Source: Ruminococcoides intestinihominis
Lineage (GTDB): Bacteria > Bacillota > Clostridia > Oscillospirales > Acutalibacteraceae
Length of the DNA stretch: 9,680 nt
Assembly (NCBI RefSeq): GCF_040096285.1
Contig: NZ_JBBMEY010000056.1
Span: 1-9,680 of the forward strand
Direction: 5' to 3'
Shown here: piece after piece, positions 1-5,848 of the stretch
How positions within the stretch are numbered: the first letter of the stretch is position 1
Layout of the letters: each line of letters starts with the position of its first letter
Notes under the pieces: generated by a model
Seen by the model: the letters and a program-made list of their open reading frames with translations, nothing else
The model's database searches: none
Told to the model about the DNA's origin: nothing
Translations under genes and position numbers: made by a program

Positions 1-235
1 GTATATTAGACCTTTCGGTTTAACATCTTATTAAATCGTCAAGCTCATTTCTGAATACTTGCGTGTTTGTGTTTTTTTAGTGTTCACATTCACTATCCTT
101 AAAACTTGAGTCATTTAACTCAAAGTCATTTTCGGGTTTCTTGTTCGTTGTTTAATTTTCAAGGTCCGTTGTTCCTTCTGAGTTTCTTCCTTACTCTCGA
201 TTTCTCTTAAGTTTTTCCATTCCCTCAGCGGAACG
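1..235 (-). other. 5' leader of a probable rRNA operon (16S gene beyond left edge)
   Basis: This stretch follows a perfect-consensus promoter and has no open reading frame. Read on the minus strand, it contains GGACCTTGAAAATTAAACA (about 150-168), closely resembling the boxA-type sequence (CTTTGAAAACTAAACAA) found in Bacillus and clostridial rrn leaders just before 16S rRNA. BoxA recruits the Nus antitermination complex. Two small hairpins follow: 104-126 (ACTTTGAGT/ACTCAAGT, one bulge) and 78-95 (TAGTG/CACTA). About 165 nt separate boxA from the window edge with no recognisable 16S start, so the rRNA itself should begin just outside. A tRNA or other stable-RNA operon leader is possible but less likely. 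Confidence 0.7.
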
Positions 236-241
236 TGTTTT

Positions 242-300
242 ATTATACGGCTATTTTGCCTCTTTGTCAACACTTTTTTTCAACTTTTTTTAAATTTTTA
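242..300 (-). promoter_or_regulatory. Perfect sigma-A promoter with UP-like A-tracts (probable rrn promoter)
   Basis: On the minus strand the -35 box TTGACA (265-270) and the -10 box TATAAT (242-247) match consensus at all twelve positions with an ideal 17-bp spacer (248-264). Immediately upstream, 271-300 is a series of A-tracts resembling an UP element that contacts the RNA polymerase alpha subunit. Transcription should start near 234-236. This strength, together with the boxA-containing leader, fits an rRNA operon promoter. I see no convincing second tandem promoter further upstream. Confidence 0.88.
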
Positions 301-434
301 TTTTCCAATACCTTAAATAGCCCATTCCTATGCCATTTCTCAGACTTCACTTTTTTCAATCTTTTTTGATATTTCTTTATATAATACTGTATTTAACCTA
401 AAAATAAAAAAGATGAAAAAATATTTTTTAATAT

Positions 435-460
435 AAAAAAGGAGAGCATAATGCTCTCCT
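435..460 (-). terminator. Rho-independent terminator of the nifS-nifU operon
   Basis: The minus strand forms a perfect stem GGAGAGCAT / ATGCTCTCC (441-459) with a single central base, extended by an A-T pair at 440/460, and is followed by a run of six T (440-435). It lies 20 bp after the nifU stop codon and separates the Fe-S operon from the downstream promoter at 242-300. Confidence 0.93.
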
Positions 461-479
461 TAATAATACTAATTATATA

Positions 480-917
480 TTAGTGATGGTCACCGTGACA
501 ATCTACGCAACCCTTTGGTGCTAATAGTTCAGGTTCATAGAAGATACCGTTCTTGTCATAGTAATCCTTAACTGCTGCTTTAACTGCTTCTTCAGCTAGA
601 ACAGAACAGTGAACCTTTACCGGTGGTAGACCATCAAGAGCTTCAACAACTGCTTTATTAGAAAGTTCAAGAGCCTTGCTGATAGGCTGACCCTTAATCA
701 TTTCAGTAGCCATAGAAGATGATGCAATTGCAGATGCACAACCAAATGTATTGAACTTTACATCTGTAATAATATCATCCTTAACTTTAATATAAATTTT
801 CATAATATCGCCACACTGAGCGTTACCTACTTCACCGATACCGTCAGCGTCTTCAATCTTACCAACATTTCTTGGGTTAGTAAAATGGTCCATAACCTTT
901 TCGCTATAAAGAGCCAT
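480..917 (-). CDS. nifU: Fe-S cluster assembly scaffold protein NifU/IscU (clostridial type)
   Basis: Cytosolic scaffold on which Fe-S clusters are built from iron and NifS-derived sulfur before transfer to apo-proteins. The 145-residue protein is a single IscU-like domain with the three conserved cysteine ligands in their usual contexts: C35 in GNAQCGD (with D37), C60 in FGCASAIASSS and C104 in VHCSVLAEE. It lacks the ferredoxin-like and NifU C-terminal domains of the nitrogen-fixation protein. The C-terminus ends in a Cys/His-rich tail (GCVDCHGDHH, C137 and C140), which could bind metal. I chose the ATG at 917 because AAGGAGG lies 7 nt upstream and the family consensus starts at MALYSEKVMDHF; a longer reading to 947 has no such support. 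The start overlaps the nifS stop as TAATG, suggesting translational coupling. Confidence 0.95.
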   Translation of the reverse strand: MALYSEKVMDHFTNPRNVGKIEDADGIGEVGNAQCGDIMKIYIKVKDDIITDVKFNTFGCASAIASSSMATEMIKGQPISKALELSNKAVVEALDGLPPVKVHCSVLAEEAVKAAVKDYYDKNGIFYEPELLAPKGCVDCHGDHH

Positions 918-2092
918 TATTTTTCCTCCTTCATCATTCTTTCCCAAACAGGTGACATACCTCTTAGATATGTTACTACTTCAGGAACAACCTTAATAAT
1001 ATGGTCAATCTCTTCTTCAGTATTAAATTCACTAATAGAAAGTCTTAAACTACCATGGGCAATTTCTACAGGTACACCAATAGCAAGTAGAACATGGCTT
1101 GGGTCAAGGCTACCACTTGTACAAGCTGAACCGGAAGATGCTTCAACACCCTTTTGGTCTAGCCATAGCAAGATACCTTCACCTTCGATACCTTCAAAGC
1201 ACATATTAAGTGTACCGGGAAGGTGATGTTCCATATTACCATTAAGTCTTGACTTTTCAATACCCTTTAGTCCATCAACCAGCTTGTTACGAAGTGAAGT
1301 TACATACTTCATATTCTTATCAAGATTTTCAGTTGCTTCAACTAAAGCTGCTGCCATACCAACAATACCCGGCATATTTTCTGTACCGGCTCTCTTCTTT
1401 CTTTCCTGAGCACCGCCCTCAATAATGTTGGTTAGCAAGATACCCTTGCGAGCATACAAAGCACCAACACCCTTAGGACCATGGAACTTATGACCACTCA
1501 TAGAAAGCATATCAATATTCATTTCTTTTACATCAATCGGAATATGTCCAACGGCTTGTACTGCGTCTGTGTGGAACAGTACACCTTTTTCGTGACAAAT
1601 TGCACCAATTTCTTTAATTGGCTGAATTGTACCGATTTCGTTATTTGCAGTCATTATAGTAACAAGACAAGTTTTGTCTGTAATTGCGTTTTTAACATCC
1701 TCAGGTTTTACAATACCATCAGAATAAACATCAAGTAATGTTACTTCAAAGCCTTCCTTTTCAAGAGCCTTTAAAGTATGAAGAATTGCATGGTGTTCAA
1801 ACTTACTGGAAATAATATGATTTTTACCTTTACGCTTACCCATATAAGCAGCTGAGCGTAATGCTTGGTTATCTGCTTCACTACCACCGGATGTAAAGTA
1901 AATTGTTGATGGTTCGGCATTAATGCACTTAGCCACCTTTGCTCTGGCATCCTCAAGATATTCTTTAGCCTTTTGGCCAATAGAGTGAAGTGAGCTTGGA
2001 TTACCGTAAACATCTGCAAACATTGGCATCATAGCATTTAAGGCAGTATCACTAATCTTTGTTGTTGCTGCATTATCAGCATAAACTAACAT
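917..2092 (-). CDS. nifS: Cysteine desulfurase NifS/IscS
   Basis: PLP-dependent enzyme that converts L-cysteine to L-alanine and passes the sulfane sulfur to NifU and probably to tRNA thiolation enzymes. The 391-residue protein has full family length and all expected landmarks: FTSGGSEADN (66-75), H100 in the SKFEHHAI segment, HTDAVQ (174-179) with the PLP-contacting Asp and Gln, the Schiff-base lysine K202 in SGHKFHGPKG, and catalytic C324 in SSGSACTSG on the mobile loop. This is the class I (NifS/IscS) arrangement, not SufS. The start at 2092 gives MLVYADNAATT, the normal family N-terminus, with AGGAG about 10 nt upstream. The longer reading to 2155 runs through the promoter and operators and is rejected. 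It has its own operator-flanked promoter and overlaps nifU by one base. Confidence 0.96.
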   Translation of the reverse strand: MLVYADNAATTKISDTALNAMMPMFADVYGNPSSLHSIGQKAKEYLEDARAKVAKCINAEPSTIYFTSGGSEADNQALRSAAYMGKRKGKNHIISSKFEHHAILHTLKALEKEGFEVTLLDVYSDGIVKPEDVKNAITDKTCLVTIMTANNEIGTIQPIKEIGAICHEKGVLFHTDAVQAVGHIPIDVKEMNIDMLSMSGHKFHGPKGVGALYARKGILLTNIIEGGAQERKKRAGTENMPGIVGMAAALVEATENLDKNMKYVTSLRNKLVDGLKGIEKSRLNGNMEHHLPGTLNMCFEGIEGEGILLWLDQKGVEASSGSACTSGSLDPSHVLLAIGVPVEIAHGSLRLSISEFNTEEEIDHIIKVVPEVVTYLRGMSPVWERMMKEEK

Positions 2093-2109
2093 TGGTTTCA
2101 CTCTCCTAT

Positions 2110-2130
2110 TTCCTATAAACTTTATAGGAA
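2110..2130 (-). promoter_or_regulatory. Operator 2 of nifS: palindrome TTCCTA-N9-TAGGAA over the start site
   Basis: Perfect 21-bp inverted repeat with 10-bp arms around one central base (2120). Outer half-sites are TTCCTA (2110-2115) and TAGGAA (2125-2130). It starts 2 bp downstream of the -10 box and covers the predicted transcription start (about 2125), an ideal position for a repressor. It shares exact half-sites and 9-bp spacing with the palindrome at 2146-2166. The length and dyad suit an Rrf2-family dimer, and an Rrf2 gene lies two genes upstream, but binding by that protein is inference. Confidence 0.82.
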
Positions 2131-2131
2131 T

Positions 2132-2160
2132 AAAATAACACATAATTCCTAACATGTCAA
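2132..2160 (-). promoter_or_regulatory. nifS-nifU promoter (sigma-A)
   Basis: On the minus strand a perfect -35 TTGACA (2155-2160) lies 17 bp from a -10 TATTTT (2132-2137, four of six matches). Predicted start is near 2125, about 33 nt before the nifS ATG. The -35 box is in the centre of one palindrome and the start site lies inside a second, so polymerase and a dimeric regulator would compete directly. A strong -35 with a weak -10 is common in regulated promoters. Confidence 0.8.
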
Positions 2161-2174
2161 TAGGAATTATGCGT
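2138..2174 (-). promoter_or_regulatory. Operator 1 of nifS: palindrome surrounding the -35 box
   Basis: Inverted repeat with perfect 11-bp arms (CATAATTCCTA 2141-2151, TAGGAATTATG 2161-2171) and a 9-bp centre holding the TTGACA box. Allowing one mismatch, the arms extend to 2138-2174. The core TTCCTA-N9-TAGGAA (2146-2166) repeats the geometry of the site at 2110-2130, with centres 36 bp apart. As RNA in a transcript coming from tcdA it could also fold into an AT-rich hairpin, but there is no clean T-tract after it, so I read it as a DNA operator and not as a terminator. Confidence 0.8.
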
Positions 2175-2206
2175 ATATTCTTTATAAAATATTCATTTGT
2201 TGTTTT

Positions 2207-2920
2207 TTATCCGTTAAAACCTGTAATATCCTTAATAACTTCACCGGCAATAATAAGTCCCACCACACTTGGAACGAAAGCGATTGAACCTGGGACAGTT
2301 CTTTTATTTGTAACTTCTTCACTTTCCAAAGGCTTTAGTGGTTGCTCCTTAGAATAAACAACCTTTAACTTTTTGATGCCTCTTTTCTTTAATGCACCAC
2401 GCATTACTCTTGCTAATGGGTCCATACTTGTTTTGAAAATATCAGTTACTTCAAAGGCAGTTGGGTCAAGTTTGTTACCTGCACCCATTGATGAAATTAA
2501 TTTTACATTATACTCCTTGCATTTTTCTGCCAGACCGATTTTTCCGGATACTGTGTCTATTGCATCAACTACATAGTCAAATCGTCTGAAATCGAAATTC
2601 TCGGCATTTTCAGGTAAGAAAAAGCAATCATACTTATTAACAACTGTTGATGGGGAAATATCCTTAATTCTTTCTTCCATAACATCAACTTTCAACTTAC
2701 CTACTGTTGAATGAGTTGCAATAATCTGTCTGTTAATATTAGTCAAAGATACGGTATCGTTATCAATAATATCAATTGTACCCACACCACTTCTTGCAAG
2801 TGCTTCAACGGTGAAACCACCAACTCCACCAACACCAAAAACTGCTACTCTTGAATTCTTTAATTTTTCTAATCCATCAGAACCAATCAAAAGTTCTGTA
2901 CGGGAATACTGACTTATCAT
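2207..2920 (-). CDS. tcdA: tRNA threonylcarbamoyladenosine dehydratase TcdA-like (ThiF/E1 family)
   Basis: E1-like ATP-dependent enzyme predicted to cyclise t6A37 to ct6A37 in ANN-decoding tRNAs by adenylating the carboxylate. The 237-residue Rossmann-type protein shows the nucleotide-binding GVGGVGG (29-35), the acidic DNDTV (53-57), the family motif NINRQ (61-65), D119 and D122 in VVDAIDT, and SMGAGNKLDP (144-153), which is characteristic of the YgdL/CsdL/TcdA branch and not ThiF or MoeB. No rhodanese domain and no CxxC zinc knuckle is present. The ATG at 2920 has GAGGTG upstream. In E. coli TcdA works with the CsdA-CsdE desulfurase system, so its place beside nifS is meaningful. It is separated from the Rrf2 gene by a hairpin-bearing 46-bp gap. 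A different ThiF-family substrate cannot be excluded. Confidence 0.88.
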   Translation of the reverse strand: MISQYSRTELLIGSDGLEKLKNSRVAVFGVGGVGGFTVEALARSGVGTIDIIDNDTVSLTNINRQIIATHSTVGKLKVDVMEERIKDISPSTVVNKYDCFFLPENAENFDFRRFDYVVDAIDTVSGKIGLAEKCKEYNVKLISSMGAGNKLDPTAFEVTDIFKTSMDPLARVMRGALKKRGIKKLKVVYSKEQPLKPLESEEVTNKRTVPGSIAFVPSVVGLIIAGEVIKDITGFNG

Positions 2921-2939
2921 TTTACACCTCTACACAAAG

Positions 2940-2963
2940 AATGGTCGGACTAAGCCGACCATT
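2940..2963 (-). other. Hairpin between the Rrf2 gene and tcdA
   Basis: Perfect 9-bp stem AATGGTCGG / CCGACCATT with a 6-nt loop, 3 bp after the Rrf2 stop codon and about 20 bp before the tcdA start. The following minus-strand sequence (TCTTTGTGTAGAGG) lacks a T-tract, so this is a poor terminator. It may be a leaky attenuator or an RNA-processing or stability element giving different amounts of regulator and TcdA. Confidence 0.6.
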
Positions 2964-2966
2964 ACT

Positions 2967-3380
2967 TTACTCTACTTTACCATTAATTAAATCTTCAATA
3001 GTTACACTTTCAAGGTAACTATCAATTACACTATCAAGTTTTTTCCACATTGGAAGAGTAATGCAGTCGTGAGCTTCGTTACACTGAACATCACCACAAT
3101 TTACACAAGCTACCGGTGCAAGAGAACCCTCGCTGGCCTTTAAAATCATACCTACTGTATATTCACCGGTTGGTCGGTTAAGTTTATAACCACCTTTTTT
3201 GCCACGCAAAGAGTCAAGCAAACCATGCTTATTTAAATTTGACACAATGCTTTCCAAATATTTCATTGAAATTAACGACCGTTCTGAAATATCTTTAAGA
3301 GAAATATATTCATCATTGCCATTAATAGCAAGGTCAATAATAACTCTAAGTGCATATCTTCCTTTAGTTGAAACTATCAC
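2967..3380 (-). CDS. iscR: Rrf2-family transcriptional regulator, IscR-like with clustered cysteines
   Basis: Winged-helix DNA-binding regulator predicted to sense Fe-S cluster status and control the adjacent nifS-nifU genes. The 137-residue protein has the Rrf2 signature start STKGRYALR (4-12), the recognition-helix region ISMKYLESIVSNL (37-49) and wing GLLDSLRGKKGGYKL (53-67). Four cysteines, C92, C95, C100 and C106 (CX2CX4CX5C), occupy the Fe-S loop, with a nearby H104. CymR-type regulators lack such a cluster, so a redox or Fe-S sensor is favoured. The start codon is GTG at 3380 with AAGGAAAG about 9 nt upstream; a stop codon lies just upstream in that frame. I see no clear own promoter. 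The preceding gene ends 26 bp upstream, so read-through from that operon is likely. Confidence 0.9.
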   Translation of the reverse strand: MIVSTKGRYALRVIIDLAINGNDEYISLKDISERSLISMKYLESIVSNLNKHGLLDSLRGKKGGYKLNRPTGEYTVGMILKASEGSLAPVACVNCGDVQCNEAHDCITLPMWKKLDSVIDSYLESVTIEDLINGKVE

Positions 3381-3397
3381 TAAATCACTTTCCTTAA

Positions 3398-3413
3398 ACA
3401 GTAAAATTACTGT
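3398..3413 (-). other. Small palindrome upstream of the Rrf2 gene
   Basis: Inverted repeat with 7-bp arms ACAGTAA / TTACTGT and a 2-bp centre. It overlaps the stop codon of the upstream gene and lies about 18 bp before the GTG start of the Rrf2 gene. It has no resemblance to the TTCCTA operators at nifS, and no convincing promoter surrounds it. It could be a weak RNA hairpin, a regulator site or chance. Confidence 0.35.
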
Positions 3414-4381
3414 GCCATTTTAGTTGGTACTTGTTGTAAATAAGCCTTTGCACCATCTGTTTTGCCATCAACCTTAAATGTACCGTCTTCCTTAGAAAGT
3501 ACAAATGTGTTTTCTACATAATCACCTGTAGTTGCATTAGTTGTTGATGCAATATAAACATAGATATATTGGTCACAAGAAACTGTCTGTGTGTAACCTA
3601 CAATAAATGATTCGTAACCTGCACAAGTATCCTTGTACTGATTATAGATTTCTTCAATTTCAGCATCTGTATAAGCTGATGAGAAGTAAGTCTTGAACTT
3701 AGCTAAATCACCCTTAGCACAAGCATCTTCAATATCAGCATAGAAACTCTGAGCTGTCTGTACTGCTGTAGTGTCGTTAGCAGTTGATGACTGAATGTAA
3801 GAATCAACACTTTGTGCAGTTGTTGGAACTGTTGTAGCAGGAACAGTAGTTGTATTCTTTGCCGCAGTACTTGTAGATACTGTAGAAGGAACAGTTGAAG
3901 TTGTTGTACCTCCACTTGGCTTTGAGTTGCTATTACATGATGCAACAAAAATAATAATCAAGCAAATAACAATTACTACCACACAACCACCTGCAACAAA
4001 CTTCCAAGTGTTGCTCTGTTTATCATCTACATATGTATCGTTATAATCTTCTTTTTTCTTTTTCTTAGGCTTTGACTTTTTCTTTGGTTTTTCAAATGAA
4101 CTTGTAATGTTCTTATCTTCAACAGGAGGTTCTTTTGTAGAAACCTTAGGAATAAAACCTGTATTTGAAGATGTATAAGAAGAAATATCTTCATATTCAT
4201 CTTCATGAACTTTCTCTACAGGTGAACCGTTAAAAGCTGCATTAATCTCTTTTTCAAAAGTTTTTAGATGGTCAGGCATTTCACTACCATCAATACCCTT
4301 TAGAAAGTTAGTTTTTTCGCCACAATTAGGGCAAACTTTACTGTTTATATCAATATCCTTACCACATTTTTTACAAAACAT
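3407..4381 (-). CDS. Zinc-ribbon, single-pass membrane protein with Thr-rich linker and extracellular C-terminal domain
   Basis: Function not recognised. The 324-residue protein begins with a zinc ribbon, C3-x2-C6 and C17-x2-C20 (CKKCG, CPNCG). An acidic and polar stretch follows, then a Lys-rich segment (99-110), one transmembrane helix (about 127-148) and a Thr/Ser/Val/Pro linker (about 159-190). The C-terminal 130-residue domain (about 200-320) looks like a small alpha+beta fold resembling NTF2-type or DUF4878-like domains; that assignment is tentative. Positive-inside topology puts the zinc ribbon in the cytoplasm and the C-terminal domain outside. The ATG at 4381 has GGAGGA upstream, and the preceding stop codon is only 10 bp away, so it is the third gene of the run starting at 6796. 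Cytosolic ribbon plus external domain suggests a sensor or adaptor, but no ligand or partner can be read from sequence. Confidence 0.85.
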   Translation of the reverse strand: MFCKKCGKDIDINSKVCPNCGEKTNFLKGIDGSEMPDHLKTFEKEINAAFNGSPVEKVHEDEYEDISSYTSSNTGFIPKVSTKEPPVEDKNITSSFEKPKKKSKPKKKKKEDYNDTYVDDKQSNTWKFVAGGCVVVIVICLIIIFVASCNSNSKPSGGTTTSTVPSTVSTSTAAKNTTTVPATTVPTTAQSVDSYIQSSTANDTTAVQTAQSFYADIEDACAKGDLAKFKTYFSSAYTDAEIEEIYNQYKDTCAGYESFIVGYTQTVSCDQYIYVYIASTTNATTGDYVENTFVLSKEDGTFKVDGKTDGAKAYLQQVPTKMAQ

Positions 4382-4391
4382 AAAATCCTCC

Positions 4392-5831
4392 TTATTCCTC
4401 TAGCTTATGCCACCAGTTAGTTGCCGGTTCAACTACATTTCCATATTCATCATAGGATTTTGTGTTGTAGCCTTCCGGAACTTTAATAGCTAACCAAATC
4501 GCACCACTGTCTTCAACATAATAGTCAACAACCTTCTGAACATTAGTGTTCCATTCCAGATAATGACTGGAACCTGACTTACTGTGCTGGTCATAGAACA
4601 AATCTGTATAAGCTGTGAAAGTATAGTTTTTATCTAAGAATTTCTTTGCTACTGATTCAGCCTTAGAACGCTCATCGTTATAAAGCTCTATACTGATAGA
4701 GAATTCAATATTTTTGTTTTGTTCAGAACCCTCATTCTCAATACCAAAGTAATATTTCTTTTCTTTCTTTAAGTCAGCAGTTAATGTTGTTGTATGGTTT
4801 TTGCCACTACTGCTTTCATCTGTCTGGGCATTTCCCATTGTACTAAAGTCATTAATCTTTAAATAACCGTCAATTGATGCTTCAACAGTAATTGTGTACT
4901 TTGCACTTTCATAAGGAACAAAGCTAAATAAATAACCTGCACCGTAACCTGCCTTTGATGTTGTATAAGTTTCTTCATCATTTACTCTAACAGGTGTAAC
5001 ATTAAGTGCTTCACCCTTTTTGTTAGTTGGTGTAAAGTTAATGTCATTTTCTGTAGCATAAACCATTGACTGAGAACCGGGTACACCTTGAATATAGCTA
5101 TTGTTGCTATCTTTCATTATATCTTCACCGATAGAAGTAACTGTTTCAGGAATAAAAATATCAGAAAGTTTATTACAAGAAGCAAAAGCCTTGTCACCGA
5201 TTTCTGTTATACCGTCTTGTAACTTAATATAATGAAGTGACTTACAATTAAAGAAAGCTCTTTCGCCTATTCGTTTAAGTGTACTTGGCAAAGTAACGGA
5301 CTTAATGTCACTTTCGGCAAAAGCCATATCTGCAATGCTTACAACGGACTTACCGTTAATTGTGTCGGGAATTTCAATTGTAGCATCGCTACTCTTTGTA
5401 CCGGTGATTTCAACACCACCATCAACACTTGAATATTTATAATTTGTATCGGAAAATACATGGATAATGCCCTCTTTGTCAAGGAACATTACGCCACCAC
5501 CTAAGATACAGATTATTAAAATAATAATCAAAACAGGCTTAAATACTTTCCACTTTTTATTTTCATGATATTCGTCATCATCAAACATATCGTCACTGTA
5601 GTAGTTTTCCAGATAACTATCATCTTCATCATACTCCAGCTTAGGTCCTGTATAAGAAGTGTGACCATATGTGTTTTTGTAAGCAGTATGTTTACTGCTA
5701 TAGTCTGCAAGTTGTTTCTTGGTATTATTAATAGCTATAATCTTTTCATCTTCAGATATAACATATCCACAACCTTTACAACTATTAAAAGAATTGCCGT
5801 TTTCACGAGAACATTTCGGACAAATCCACAA
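4392..5831 (-). CDS. Zinc-ribbon, membrane-anchored protein with BspA-type leucine-rich repeats and C-terminal beta domain
   Basis: Function not recognised; the architecture is clear. The 479-residue protein has an N-terminal zinc ribbon (C4, C7, C18, C21), an acidic Tyr/Asp-rich cytosolic stretch (about 65-90) and one transmembrane helix (97-116). A block of about four LRR_5/BspA-like repeats follows (about 150-240, with units such as LPSTLKRIGERAFFNC and GITEIGDKAFASCNKL). Residues 290-385 look like a beta-sandwich, possibly PPC-like (YTITVEASIDGYL, KKYYFGIENEG), followed by a roughly 95-residue tail. LRR_5 domains are usually surface ligand-binding modules, so outside sensing or adhesion is plausible. 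The start codon is TTG at 5831: an in-frame stop lies 9 nt upstream, AAGGTG is 7 nt before it, and any later start would lose the zinc ribbon. Gaps to both neighbours are short (17 and 10 bp), indicating one operon. Confidence 0.87.
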   Translation of the reverse strand: MWICPKCSRENGNSFNSCKGCGYVISEDEKIIAINNTKKQLADYSSKHTAYKNTYGHTSYTGPKLEYDEDDSYLENYYSDDMFDDDEYHENKKWKVFKPVLIIILIICILGGGVMFLDKEGIIHVFSDTNYKYSSVDGGVEITGTKSSDATIEIPDTINGKSVVSIADMAFAESDIKSVTLPSTLKRIGERAFFNCKSLHYIKLQDGITEIGDKAFASCNKLSDIFIPETVTSIGEDIMKDSNNSYIQGVPGSQSMVYATENDINFTPTNKKGEALNVTPVRVNDEETYTTSKAGYGAGYLFSFVPYESAKYTITVEASIDGYLKINDFSTMGNAQTDESSSGKNHTTTLTADLKKEKKYYFGIENEGSEQNKNIEFSISIELYNDERSKAESVAKKFLDKNYTFTAYTDLFYDQHSKSGSSHYLEWNTNVQKVVDYYVEDSGAIWLAIKVPEGYNTKSYDEYGNVVEPATNWWHKLEE

Positions 5832-5848
5832 AGAAAATCACCTTCTCC

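Noticed and set aside
918..947. N-terminal extension of NifU from 947
   Set aside because: The extension lies inside nifS; AAGGAGG 7 nt before 917 and the family start MALYSEKVMDHF decide the shorter form.
885..1226. Plus-strand reading frame of 113 codons
   Set aside because: It lies antisense within nifS and nifU, lacks a ribosome site and family-like sequence, and nifS is unmistakable on the other strand.
1481..2019. Plus- and minus-strand frames inside nifS (1481-1738, 1771-2019)
   Set aside because: Alternative frames of a well-conserved gene with biased composition; no start signal and no recognisable domain.
2093..2155. N-terminal extension of NifS from 2155
   Set aside because: It would translate the promoter and operator DNA, and the family N-terminus begins at MLVYADNAATT.
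2138..2174. Terminator for tcdA
   Set aside because: The stem is AT-rich with the -35 box in the loop and no clean T-tract; the repeat of half-site geometry at 2110-2130 argues for an operator.
2154..2576. Plus-strand frames over tcdA (2154-2357, 2373-2576)
   Set aside because: Antisense to a conserved gene; the first begins inside the nifS operator. No ribosome site of note.
3421..3500. Promoter for the Rrf2 gene within the end of the upstream gene
   Set aside because: Candidate boxes (TTTACA, TTGATG, TAAAAT) have wrong spacing; nothing acceptable was found.
3703..3948. Minus-strand frame rich in Gln and Leu
   Set aside because: Frame-shifted reading of the Thr-rich linker coding region; composition is an artefact of the repetitive ACT/GTT codons.
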